Shown here piece after piece: positions 35,922-45,463 of a stretch of 64,000 nt of DNA. The stretch spans positions 682,001 to 746,000 of the forward strand of contig JARGXX010000100.1 in assembly GCA_030374765.1 (NCBI GenBank), written 5' to 3'. The position numbers and the translations under genes were made by a program. Source of the DNA: Agarophyton chilense (taxonomy: Eukaryota > Rhodophyta > Florideophyceae > Gracilariales > Gracilariaceae). Each line of letters starts with the position of its first letter. Position 1 is the first letter of the stretch. Below the pieces are notes generated by a model. It ran no database searches, had not been told where the DNA came from, and saw only the letters and a list, made by a program, of their open reading frames with translations.

Positions 35922-36482
35922 ATGGACATGCGGGACTTGCTTCCCCTACAGCGGGCGATCCCAGGTGGATCTGGGCATGTGCAAAAACAAGCTAGTATGA
36001 ATAGTCGACTAAGGCAGCGTTACACAAAGTGGCGCATGCTGGACACGGTTACTCGAAGACTTGTAGCAGGGCTGAATGGCCTATATGCCGGGCATGTCTT
36101 CTCTCTAAAGCCTCAAGGTGAGGAAAGAAACGCGGTTCAGCGGTTAGCGACCACCTTCTTGCGAGACATCGTGGAGGCAGCATGCCGCCGAAATTATTTC
36201 GTTGCGGCGGCTGCCGTCGTTAAGGATGAAGGCATATTTTATTATGGTGAAAAGCACTCCTGGGAGCTTATCAACCATGATCTGGTGTCATTGCCGGTCG
36301 AAGGACTGGCGGCGTCTGCGGACGTCTTGACATTATTGCCAGAAGATATTCGGGTCGCTTATGAGTCGCAAGACTCACAAGCGAAACCGAAGCGGGAAAG
36401 GAGGCCCTCCGGAAGACCTTCCTTGGGGTTGAAGGAGGAGCATACAAAAGGCTTATTGAAAAGCTGGAGGAAGTGTGAATAA
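35922..36482 (+). pseudogene. Second frame of the DIRS-like element
   Basis: 186 codons, Arg-rich at both ends, mostly helical in the middle (LATTFLRDIVEAACRR). I do not recognise a domain. It probably continues the structural region of the element, since a reverse-transcriptase-like start follows directly downstream. Confidence 0.4.
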
Positions 36483-36571
36483 TATCGTTACAAAGAGAAC
36501 AAGCAGAAGTAACGAAGGGAGTTTTTGCGGTCCCAAAGAAGTTCGATGGGTATCTCCGTCTGAGGGATCTG

Positions 36572-37108
36572 TTGGGACTTGGAATTGACGATATTGTGAT
36601 ACTCGATCTGTCAAGTAAAAGGCCGCACTATGGAAGCATGAATATTTCTATTTCAAAGCGCGGCCGAAACGAGGCAGTAACAATACGGCCATATTTTATG
36701 GCAGTATTGTTGTCTCAATTGATAGAAAAGAAAAGGGTATTAAGGGAACATAAGCTTTTTAAAATGCCTCCAGCACGATTTAGGGAGCATCTTCGGCGTG
36801 CCGCTGCGCGACTTTCAATAACACAAAGTGTTACCGCTCACATGCTGCGGTTTGGCGGTGCCACAACCCATAAACTTTATGGTCGCCTCACCGACCATGA
36901 AATAAAGAACAGAGGTCGTTGGGCGTCAGATAAGAATTTTAAACTCTACATACAGCCCCACAAGTTGTATGGGTTCATGAAAACTTTGACAGACGCCCAA
37001 CGACTTCAGTTCGAGGTGGTTATTGCCAGGGCAGCAACGTTATTCAACGTTACGCCAACCGCTTGGGTTGGGGGGTCGGGAGAACGTGCAAGCACTAGAG
37101 GAGGCTAG
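36572..37108 (+). pseudogene. Tyrosine recombinase domain of the DIRS-like element
   Basis: The C-terminal half shows the catalytic pattern of tyrosine recombinases: TAHMLRFGGATT (the H-x-x-R box), then GRWASDKNFKLYIQ, where GRW precedes the second His/Trp position and the final Tyr supplies the nucleophile. Such enzymes in DIRS and Crypton elements insert a circular intermediate by strand exchange without making target duplications. Together with the polymerase trace upstream, DIRS is more likely than Crypton. Confidence 0.7.
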
Positions 37109-37130
37109 GAGCAGAAATTAAGGGAGGCTC

Positions 37131-38192
37131 TAGGACTTAGTGATTTCTCGGTGGGTCAATTTCAGTTTTGGACGGAAAATTGATCAGAATCAAAAAGCTC
37201 TGTATAAAATCAATAATTTCTGAAAAACTCTGATTTTCGGACCTCATCGAGACTTCTTGGGTCCTGGGGTAGTATGGCGTGGAGATGGGTTTGACGGAGG
37301 ATGGGTTAAACCGGCTAAGGCTAGCTAGACTTAGGCGCTCGCATGGGCTTCGCGTGGAATTAAAATTAATGAATGCTTTACAATAAATCCTTAGAAATGT
37401 TGTTGTTTCAAATAGTATTCTCTTTGTTTAAGCGCGAGCGGTGAGCGAGTGTACTTCTATTAGCATACGAACGTAGAGAGCTGGCTAGATTGTTGCAAGT
37501 AGGAAATAACTAAAACGCAACGCAACATTTTTCAGCTTGTCCTTATGTGAGGCCAGTGTTTCTATGGAGACTATACAGTGCGGTTTTACTTGGTAATTGT
37601 CGCAGAGCCTTGTTATTGTAAAAGGAAATTGGTTTAAGAGAGCTGCTGCACAATTACTTATTTGAAAGTGTAAAGTGTCAATGTCTCTTGGTAAGCTCTG
37701 CCAAACTTCTAAGCTACAGGCCCATTGAGACTGTTTTATCATCAAATTATTGTAGCAGATATGAGTTTGTCGTTCGTATGGAGCAAAAAGTTGCAAAAAG
37801 AATGATTTTGGTTCTCCAAAAACTGAAGTACTCTTTCATAAATATAATATAAATGACATTTCTGTTGATTCTAAATCAAATCCCTTCTACAGTGAAAACC
37901 AGAATCATTCCCAACTATGGCACTCTGCCATGATATTTGCCTTAAAAACAACAAAGCACAGAATGTTTTATTAAAAGTAGGCAAAACCCACAAATCATGT
38001 ACAGAAATGCACCCAATATGCAATTCTCAAACATGTTTTAGGTTTTTTGAAAACGACGATCTAGTCGAACCTGCCAGGGAGGGAACCGTTTTCCTGTATG
38101 CTTCCTAATTGAAAACGTTGAAAACTTAATGACGTACGTCACTGTGCACGCTCTCCATCTTTGGAATAACAATCAACAAACAGATCACAAAA
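37131..38192 (-). other. Spacer with a possible LINE-type C-terminal remnant
   Basis: A minus-strand frame at 37485-37796 contains a stretch, SLEVWQSLPRDIDTL, that resembles the W-x-x-LP-x-x-I motif often seen near the C-terminus of LINE reverse-transcriptase proteins. Nothing upstream on that strand supports a polymerase, so this may be chance. The rest of the stretch is AT-rich with no gene that I can support. Confidence 0.25.
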
Positions 38193-39719
38193 CTATTCAC
38201 GAATGCACCTTGCACAAACCTCTGGAACTCTTCCTTCGAATAGATCACTCACATGTTTGAATGCCGCCTCGCCAATTCCAGCAGTAAGCTCACTTCCAGC
38301 TGAAATAGAAGGTGCAAAGTGAACACCGGAAGTAAGCCGTGAGAACGCACAACTATCGGCCGCCTCCTTCAGGGTGTCAAACGACAAAGTAATATTCTTC
38401 GTAAAAGGAGAAAGAAACACTCCTTGCGGCAAATTCACCTCAAATTTAGGAATGGATCCAAAACTATTCATCTGCGGCGAGCTCAACCCCACCTGAAGAT
38501 GCTCCAATGAGGCAGAGCAAATTGCTGCCGATCCCGACGGATATTCAGAATGCGGTTGCGTTTTCAGCACTGGCTCCCAATCATCACTGGAAACCTCACC
38601 AACGCCTTTTCCGACTCCTAGAAAAGCCGTCACCTTCCTTCCCTTCAAAAGTCTTCGAATCAATGTCTGCGGACGCACGTAATCGTGTCGTCGTTTCTCC
38701 TTCCATGCCAGAAGCACTGCATCGTGTTGAGCCATCATCTCCCCAAGGAACAGCCTAGAAAGCGTTTCACCACTCAACTTGAGCTTGTCTCCATAAAAAC
38801 CAGCGAAGACGCCGAGAGACAGAAACTTGTTTTCCCACCAAAACGCCAAGCCAAGTTGCTCATCTGTGATTGACCTTGATAAAGAGAACAGATCTGCGAT
38901 GTATTTGTTCACAGACTTGAGATCTTTTCTTCCAATTCTCCTTCGCCTATTTGGCGTCTTGTAAATTGGCGCAACTCTACGAGATCTAAATTCACTCTCT
39001 CGAATTAACAGCGGTCTTGCCAATGCCCCGACATGGGGCACTACGTGAACTTGTGAGATGAATCTACCCCGGTTGTCAAATTGTTGAGTCAGTGGCTGCC
39101 AGCGAAGCGGTTTCAGAAGCTTTCTTGGGGAGAGAGTTGGTGCATTTTGGGGAATGTATCCTGTGGGATCTTCAAATGGTGCCAAGAAGTCATCGCCTGA
39201 GAGATCTCCCAGTGAATTCCAACCGTCATTGGAAAAGTATTCCACAAGCTTTTTGGAGACAACGTTTGCCCACCCCACTTCTGTGTTGGTATCAGTGGAA
39301 TTGTCGATCGGGTCGAGCCCAAGGTTTTGCAGGAATGTGGAAAATTGGGCAGCTTCTGTTGGAAACTCTGACTCAAGCAGACGATAGTTGATTTGGCGCT
39401 CGATGAGAAGAGGTGAAAGCGGTGAGGCGCAGAAGCGAGGGGGAATGGAATGTCGAATGCCTAAGAACGAAAGAGCGACTGGATTACAAGCAGACACATG
39501 CTCGAAAACGGAGACGACAATGAGCAATGCATATCGAACTGCGATCGGTGTCTCCATCCGTAACACATCGATGGGAAATAATACACCGAGCAGCTCATTG
39601 ATTCCAACTAGAGGAAGTGAAAGTTTTTGTACCAGTTCTTCTGTCGATAGCTGATTCTGTGAGTGGGATGTAGACAGCAAGAGCAGAAACGCGAAAAAAG
39701 AGAGTGTAGAACGCCTCAT
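38193..39719 (-). CDS. Secreted vanadium-haloperoxidase-like protein
   Basis: 508 residues from ATG 39717-39719; the frame stays open further upstream, but this start gives a clean signal peptide (MRRSTLSFFAFLLLLSTSHS) and fits best. The family (vanadium haloperoxidases, related to PAP2 acid phosphatases) binds vanadate with three boxes. Box 1, K-x6-RP, is present as KRRHDYVRP (K342, R349). Box 3, SR-x5-H, is present as SRLTSGVH (S460, H467). Box 2 normally reads PSGH; here it is PSGS (394-397), so the His used in halide oxidation is Ser. The spacing and context (PQTLIR, then SEYPSGSAAI) are otherwise right. Haloperoxidases oxidise halides with hydrogen peroxide. This protein may have altered or lost that activity, or may act as a phosphatase-like enzyme. 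It probably enters the secretory route or cell wall. No intron is seen. Confidence 0.82.
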   Translation of the reverse strand: MRRSTLSFFAFLLLLSTSHSQNQLSTEELVQKLSLPLVGINELLGVLFPIDVLRMETPIAVRYALLIVVSVFEHVSACNPVALSFLGIRHSIPPRFCASPLSPLLIERQINYRLLESEFPTEAAQFSTFLQNLGLDPIDNSTDTNTEVGWANVVSKKLVEYFSNDGWNSLGDLSGDDFLAPFEDPTGYIPQNAPTLSPRKLLKPLRWQPLTQQFDNRGRFISQVHVVPHVGALARPLLIRESEFRSRRVAPIYKTPNRRRRIGRKDLKSVNKYIADLFSLSRSITDEQLGLAFWWENKFLSLGVFAGFYGDKLKLSGETLSRLFLGEMMAQHDAVLLAWKEKRRHDYVRPQTLIRRLLKGRKVTAFLGVGKGVGEVSSDDWEPVLKTQPHSEYPSGSAAICSASLEHLQVGLSSPQMNSFGSIPKFEVNLPQGVFLSPFTKNITLSFDTLKEAADSCAFSRLTSGVHFAPSISAGSELTAGIGEAAFKHVSDLFEGRVPEVCARCIRE

Positions 39720-39819
39720 GTTTGTGCGCAATGCGTTGGTTTTGCCGAAGATATAGCGAGTCTCGTGAACAGCCAGGCTGTTTAAGTAGCGATGTGATGT
39801 CGCCCAAGGTTTGTGCACG

Positions 39820-40590
39820 GCGCCCTAATTCTTTCAAAACCCAACAAAAAGCGGATTGGACGATCTCGCCATGTGATGATGTGGTGGCAGATGCTCAACC
39901 GTTCCACTCCCACAACCATGTCGTTCCAACGGATGACTTGGCGCACGTTGGAATGTGCATTCCAATCTGACATTGTGAGGTGGAAGATGTGTAGCACACA
40001 GAAAGGCCAACCATAACCGACTCCGTTCTTCCAATTGGAGGACTTACCCTTAGGGTGTCACCCTTCATACCACGAGGTTTGGGGTTTTAAGGCCCGGAGA
40101 AGTGGATTTATTTTGGATCTACAATGGCGCAATGATAGATCTACCCGACGCCATCCCGGGCGTGCCGTCGTCGAATCAGCCTCCCCTCGGCCCAGGGATC
40201 GCGTCGCGCCTTTGGTCGCGTCGCGGCCGAGTAGTAATTGATATAACCCAATAAACGGCAAAACAGTAAATCAATAGTTTCCTTTTACGTTGAAGAGAAT
40301 AAGAAACTCTATTTATTAAAAAATTTCTCTGACCCATTCCTTTTTCATACCAACAATGTTTAGGTAGAAATTTCAGGCTTCCTCAATGTGAAAACTACGT
40401 AGTTTCTGGAACCCTGCTTATCATAAAGAGCTCGAGCTTATTGTTTTCGAAGATTTCGAAATCCTTTCTTCTTTTACTCTTTTCAATATAATGAAGAGGG
40501 ATTGGGGATATCGCCGTGATCAGTGCATTCGAGGCTAGTTGTGTATATCCATATATCTGTATATATATAACTATACAAGGTCACGCAGAA
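39820..40590. other. Intergenic region with TATA-like sequence
   Basis: No gene is visible. 40150-40230 is GC-rich. The last 60 bases before the zinc-finger start at 40591 contain TATATCTGTATATATATAAC (40551-40570), a TATA-like run that is unusually close to the ATG and may serve as its core promoter. Confidence 0.4.
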
Positions 40591-41157
40591 ATGAATCGTT
40601 CTCAAACTCAGAACAAGAGCAACCCAAGAAGCTCCAGGAGAAGAACTGATTCTTCTTCGGGATCGGCTTCCACACCTCAATGCAGCAGCCCAAACATCAA
40701 CCACATTGAATATGAGAATGCCGAGAAACTTCCAATTATGCCATTGGATGGCCTTGAACCAATTTTGAGAGAAGGTCAACTTGAAAATGTGTCGGGCTTA
40801 ATAGATTTGGATTTTTTGGAACAAGCAGTGCAGCTAGAGAGAAATAGAAATGAGCATGAAAGTGTTGCAGAGTCAACACCCCTTCAACACAGACATGCGT
40901 GCCCCATGTGCAGCAAGACGTTTCAAGCCCGTTCAGAGTGCCAACATCATACGAAAAGGTGTGGTGCGACTGTTCAAATATGTTCCGTATGTCCTTTCCA
41001 CACTTATAGCATCAAAGACATGCGGCAACACGTCAGATCCAATTGCTTTAATTCTTGTGTCCCCTGTCAAAAGGCGTATTGTGATGGTTACTCGTTTCGT
41101 AGGCATTTGCGAACCAAGCATGGTATCCAGGATAGCGAACGCAAATTTTCACGCTAG
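40591..41157 (+). CDS. Small C2H2/C2HC zinc-finger protein
   Basis: 188 residues from ATG 40591; the frame is open further upstream, but the earlier part reads as AT-rich leader (YPYICIYITI), so I prefer the internal start. The N-terminal 100 residues are polar and Ser/Asn-rich, then acidic-hydrophobic (GLIDLDFLEQAVQLE), perhaps an interaction helix. Three fingers follow at roughly residues 104-124 (CPMC, closing H-x4-C), 131-152 (CSVC, closing H-x4-C) and 157-178 (CVPC, closing H-x4-H). Two of three are C2HC variants, like the last finger of the gene at 4581 and fingers of the gene at 6645. Nuclear nucleic-acid binding is likely from the family; targets are unknown. It lies between the haloperoxidase-like gene and the membrane-protein gene. 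Confidence 0.8.
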   Translation: MNRSQTQNKSNPRSSRRRTDSSSGSASTPQCSSPNINHIEYENAEKLPIMPLDGLEPILREGQLENVSGLIDLDFLEQAVQLERNRNEHESVAESTPLQHRHACPMCSKTFQARSECQHHTKRCGATVQICSVCPFHTYSIKDMRQHVRSNCFNSCVPCQKAYCDGYSFRRHLRTKHGIQDSERKFSR

Positions 41158-42481
41158 AACAGTGTAAACAGAATGCGTTATCACTCGTTTGTTCCCAAGA
41201 TTTCTCATATATTTCCTCGTCGTTTTTAAGGCCTATTCGTTTATGCCATCATATTTGTTTAAGACTCTCTTACTTTGGCCTTAAACTTCGAAACCCAGAA
41301 TACTGATTCATTTACCTTTATACGGCGAGCCTTCAAGACTCTTCTGTAATCGAGCTCGGAGACGCTGTAGTTCTTTACGGCTGGCATTGCAGTACAATGC
41401 CTCGTGTAGCTTTCGGATCCAACTTCTTTTTAACAAATACGTGCGGCTATACTTGGCATCTAAAGACATTCAAGTTACCGATGGAATGTACTCGACCTGT
41501 CAGGAATTATTTCTGGGGAATGCGGGAAAGATTTTGATTTGGACGGATTTTGAAAAGTTCACTTTGCTTCTCTTTTCTCAATTCTTTAAAGAACGATATG
41601 GAGTTTAAATCTGCCAAGAGAAACTCTTACACATGTTGTGTTCGATATAGAACTTACCACAGTCAAGAACCCTTTCTCGAAAGGCAGTTGCACAGTAAAT
41701 CGAAATCTACATGTATTCTGTATAGATTTATACTGTTCTTTTTTTTAACAAATCACCAAATTGCTCCTTTACTAAGCAGAACACCAAAGTTTTAACAGCA
41801 CTCCATCAATTGAGATTAGAAGTTTACTTTCTGCCCCGTGTAAAAAGAATCAGAGAAACATGTTGAATTCATATACAGCTCCTTGTCATTCTCCCAAAAC
41901 CCAAAAATAAATATTCATGTATGTATGTGGATATTTTACAACTAATAAAGGTTGATAGTTCAGTCAAGGACATGATGGTTCAGTTGTATTTGAAGCTGTG
42001 TCAGTCAAAACGAAATACAATCTACTGATCTCGAAGTAAAAGCCTTTGGTTTTTTGCACTTGGGAAACAACGCTCAGAGCATGTGACAAGCTTGCGACAT
42101 TTTTGACTGAATATGTGGATGTTGTGCACATCTATGTAATCCCTATCATACCCCTGCGTAGCCTTGAAGCGATTCTGAATTGCGAAGCACACAAGACCGC
42201 TAAACACGTCGCGGAGAAATGTGGAAAATGTGCGCCGAGGGTACTCCGTGAGGCGTCGTGTACACTAATGTAGTTGTTCTTAATGAACGACTACTTCTAA
42301 TGTAGAACGTATATATTCTAGAGAGTAAATTTTTTTACAAGGAAAACTGTCAAAGCTACAAGCTACGTCGCAACTTTTGTGTTTATACTGTTAAAACCAG
42401 GGTGTTCCTCTAATACGTTCACGACTGTGACGCGGTGACAGACGGCCGGACATGATAGGCTGGCGATTGTTCAGAAACAGC
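41158..42481. other. Intergenic, no gene seen
   Basis: AT-rich 1.3-kb spacer between convergent genes. Frames shorter than 85 codons occur, none with a recognisable domain. No repeats or RNA genes are evident. Confidence 0.45.
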
Positions 42482-43384
42482 TCAAGGCGACAGCCTCCGT
42501 GCCTTGTAATGCATGAGAGCAGTGAGAACAAGCACACCGGCCTCGGTTCCCAGCAAGTCATGTGCGATGTGATAAAACGCATTTGAGGCAACACGAGGAT
42601 TAACGTAAGGGTCGCCACCATATCTTTGCAGCAGTGCGACGAAAAAGAGATTGACGACGACTGAGAATACAGGGAAGGCCACAACGCGCCAGTCACGCAA
42701 CATGGCGTATGCGCGGAGAGAAATTACTAAAAGGATGAGCGTCAGTGCGACATAGATTGGGAGCTTGTACAGAGTGTTGTGGCTTTGCGCCCCGACAGCA
42801 TATAGCACGGATGCAACGGAAAGAAGAGCAACGAATGCGATGTCGAGAAAGTGGTGCCGTGCCGAGGAAACCGGAACTAGAGCGCCACTCCAAAGCGCCA
42901 GTGAGGCGAGCAAGAAGAAATAAAAGGTGAAGTTTAGCATAGTAAACTGGTTGACATAATACCAACACTGAGTGACATGCCACCCAATCTCTGCGGCGAC
43001 GGCTACCATGACGAAGGCAAGTCCGAGTTGAGAGGAAAAGACTGACGACGGAGGAAAGTGCAACGCACAGAGCAAGTGGTGAAAGACATACATGGCAACC
43101 GGGATGAGTACAAAATTGAGAGCATGGGTGAAAATCAGCGCAAACTTCCAACCGCCAGTGATGCAGGTGCGGTCATGGAGCATGTGGCCCGGCGGCGGCT
43201 CTCCATGCTCCGGAAGCGTGTACAGGATGGAACAGAGTGCGAGGAACGCGGCAAGGGGGAGCAGCGTGCGACTTAGAAGCATCGACGCAGACATGGAAGA
43301 TTTGAGGTGAGCGTGTGCAGGTAGCCTACTTTCCGAGATGAAAGGCGCGCCCTTCGGGACCGCTGCTGCGCTGGTGTTGTTCAT
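42482..43384 (-). CDS. Multi-pass membrane protein of unknown family
   Basis: 300 residues, ATG at 43382-43384; an internal Met at residue 31 is an alternative start just before the first membrane span. About eight hydrophobic spans are visible, near residues 36-57, 80-107, 118-138, 150-168, 178-196, 207-228, 236-255 and 271-292. His and other polar residues inside or next to spans stand out: FTHALNF and FHHLLCALHF in span 2, EIGWHVTQCWYY in span 3, and FYHIAHDLLGTE at the last span. That pattern could be a metal site, as in the hydrolase-type seven-helix proteins (alkaline ceramidase, PAQR), but I cannot match either family. No signal peptide is needed. Location in the cell is unknown. Single exon. 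Confidence 0.72.
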   Translation of the reverse strand: MNNTSAAAVPKGAPFISESRLPAHAHLKSSMSASMLLSRTLLPLAAFLALCSILYTLPEHGEPPPGHMLHDRTCITGGWKFALIFTHALNFVLIPVAMYVFHHLLCALHFPPSSVFSSQLGLAFVMVAVAAEIGWHVTQCWYYVNQFTMLNFTFYFFLLASLALWSGALVPVSSARHHFLDIAFVALLSVASVLYAVGAQSHNTLYKLPIYVALTLILLVISLRAYAMLRDWRVVAFPVFSVVVNLFFVALLQRYGGDPYVNPRVASNAFYHIAHDLLGTEAGVLVLTALMHYKARRLSP

Positions 43385-43623
43385 TCAAATGGATGGCAGC
43401 ACTGGAAAGAGTCCGCGGTACAGCGGAGAGTAGGTTGACCGTCGGGTATCGGGCGGCGAACGAACGAATGCGGAGTCGGGGAAAGGCTACGACGGGGGAG
43501 CAACGCTGATTGAAGATTCGAAGCAGAAATGAAAGTGGATGCGGTTTGTAGAAAAGGCGGGCAAAGAAAGACGCTTGAACTTGATGGTGCAGTCTCAGTT
43601 GCAAAGAGCCTGGAACTGTGGGC

Positions 43624-43872
43624 TCAAAAATCCTCGCTGTTGAGAGTTTCTACCTTCATACATCCCCTCGCATGTGACGTGTCGACAACTTGGACATAGT
43701 TTTCATCCAATGAAGAGCGCCGCTTCGGGCCCCGCACCTTAGGCGAGACAGTGTTGACCCCACGTTGAAGCAAGGCGGTCAGACCAGCAGTTGCAATCAA
43801 CAGGGCTCTCACGAACTGTTGTGTACGAAGCATTTGCGTACCACGAAGTGTTTGTACGGCAGATGGCCTCAT
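43624..43872 (-). CDS. Small hypothetical protein, weak support
   Basis: 82 codons with an ATG start (MRPSAVQTLRGTQML). The N-terminal third is Arg-rich and amphipathic, followed by a hydrophobic stretch (VRALLIATAGLTALL), which would suit a mitochondrial or membrane-anchored small protein. It lies upstream of the membrane-protein gene on the same strand. It has no homologue that I recognise and could be 5' UTR or chance. Confidence 0.25.
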   Translation of the reverse strand: MRPSAVQTLRGTQMLRTQQFVRALLIATAGLTALLQRGVNTVSPKVRGPKRRSSLDENYVQVVDTSHARGCMKVETLNSEDF

Positions 43873-44929
43873 GTGAGGTCAATTGGTCAACAATAAAGAT
43901 GTATCGTTTTTATTTTTATTTTCTTTCTTTCTGCTCTAAATTTGAAAATTCATATCTTGAATATATTTCAGTTACTTTTTAAGAGTACTTTTGGCCTCGT
44001 ATGAGGCCAAGCGGGCCTCCTATAAGGCCAGTTTCCCGGGCGTGTAGACACCAGTTTTGGGTGGTAATGATTAACCCTTTCAACAAACACACAACAGATA
44101 TATATATGTATATATACATGGTAAGAGGCCACTGAGCTTGGGTGGGCAATTTAATTTTTTCTGTTAGGCTCACGGAGCCCCGTCCGTTGACAAAGATATT
44201 TTTGATGGATATATAGCTCTGATAACGATTAAAGTTTCATTGGCCAGCTAATTCGGCGCGTATCCCAGAGCCAACCAGCGGCCCACAAACCACATAAGAT
44301 AGTCGGCGAATTTGTTGAAAAGAAAAGCAGAGCACGTCTTAAATGCATGCTTGGTCTTTAAGCGTGTACCAAATATTATTCAAGGCCAATATAACTCTCA
44401 ACTGAGTACTATTTGAGCACACTTTTACAACCGAAGCCGCAAACTGCTCATGGACCGAACAGAGAGTGAATCTCACAGAATAGGCGGTCTCCATGATAAA
44501 CACAGACAAAAAAGCTGGAAATTTATCTTTTCTGTCTCTATCAAGCGATTTGGAAATTCATATTCTAGATTTTAATGCCTATAATATGCTTTGTTTGAAG
44601 ATGATAACGAATAATTTACTTTCACATATTTTGTACAAGAAAAAAAAATGAGAGAATTTTTTACTGCTAGGAATGATTGAAGTCTTTAAATCTAAAAATT
44701 CTCAAAACCAGAATAGTTCTAAAAGCTCTCGATGAGCAGAAAAAAGAACTTAAACTCTTTTCGTTGTTGATGAACGCACCATATCTACAATGCGTTCAAA
44801 AGTGGACTTCCGCCGTCTTTGTTCAAAGAAAAAAGGCTTTGAGCTCTGAATAATTACAGGTATCTATTGAATTGGAGATTTGACCTCTATCTCTCGAATA
44901 AATTCATTAAAAAGATTACTGGAATCTTT
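43873..44929. other. AT-rich spacer with a TA-rich palindrome
   Basis: No gene visible. GATATATATATGTATATATACAT at about 44097-44119 is largely self-complementary. 43980-44035 shows a few repeated GGCC.. AGGCC words (TATGAGGCC and TATAAGGCC) without a clear repeat unit. Confidence 0.4.
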
Positions 44930-45161
44930 ATATGTTCTTTGAGAGAGCAGATTTTCAAAACTTTATGTCGAAGAATCGATTCCAAGACGTTCAAGCTGCA
45001 CTACGACTTTGTTCTTAGTACGAACACAACACTATCACCGAAGACCCTTTTTGGAATTCAAGAATCATGTTAGAGCATTTCTTAAATAATGCCACTTCGG
45101 TGGCAGTCCCTACCGGTGTGACAATATTGGACGAAAAACTATCGGCTGTAAAGGGCAAAGC
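44930..45161 (+). pseudogene. PiggyBac-like transposase, left piece
   Basis: A single plus-strand reading (with one internal stop) shows FMSKNRFQDVQAALRL near 44960, DPFWNSRIMLEHFLNN near 45040, then TILDEKLSAVKGK at 45125-45157. These match the N-terminal part of the PiggyBac DDE domain, where the series is S-x-x-RF ... L-R-P-L/F-L..N ... S-I-D-E-x-M-x-x-F-K-G-R. The piece ends exactly at the target duplication AAAGC (45157-45161) of Copia C2 and continues at 50248. A plain cut-and-paste DNA transposon, inactive now. Confidence 0.72.
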
Positions 45162-45447
45162 TAACAATGGTTAGTGTGACACACAGGAGAAACTTCAAAG
45201 AACTGAGGCTGAACACAGAAAGTCAATGTAACTCAGGCGCAAGTCCTGACTTCAATTTACAAGCAGCTACCTACAGAGAAGACTTATATAGTCCTCAAAG
45301 CTGAGGTTAGACAAAAGTACATACATTACAAACAACATATAAAATACAAACTGCATGGCAACCATTCACGTGATATGAATCTGGCAAAGTCACAACCATT
45401 CAAATCTTATGACTCAGAATATCCGTGTTGGTCAAACATCATCAATA
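45162..45447 (-). repeat. 3' LTR of C2
   Basis: 286 bp, TATTGATGATG...CCATTGTTA on the minus strand. The ends are TA...TA instead of the usual TG...CA; the target duplication on both sides fixes these limits. The outer TSD copy is AAAGC at 45157-45161. Confidence 0.93.
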
Positions 45448-45463
45448 CTCCTTTCTCTCTTTC
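45448..45463 (-). promoter_or_regulatory. Polypurine tract of C2
   Basis: The minus strand reads GAAAGAGAGAAAGGAG directly before the 3' LTR, the expected primer for plus-strand DNA synthesis. Its first bases overlap the polyprotein stop codon (TGA on the minus strand, 45462-45464). Confidence 0.9.

Larger units (their letters stand above)
33235..37130 (+). mobile_element. DIRS-like tyrosine-recombinase retroelement
   Basis: After the 444-bp tandem array come a gag-like frame (34692-35744), a second frame (35922-36482), a short trace of a reverse-transcriptase start near 36500-36570 (FAVPKKFDG followed by LRDLL) and a tyrosine recombinase C-terminal domain (36572-37108). Gag, RT and tyrosine recombinase in this order is the DIRS plan. 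The element is much shorter than a full DIRS because most of the polymerase part is absent. It is fossil, with a handful of breaks; no matching repeat is seen after 37130. Confidence 0.7.

Noticed and set aside
43326-43604. 92-codon minus-strand frame upstream of the membrane-protein gene
   Set aside because: Overlaps the start of the larger frame, no recognisable domain; probably 5' leader.
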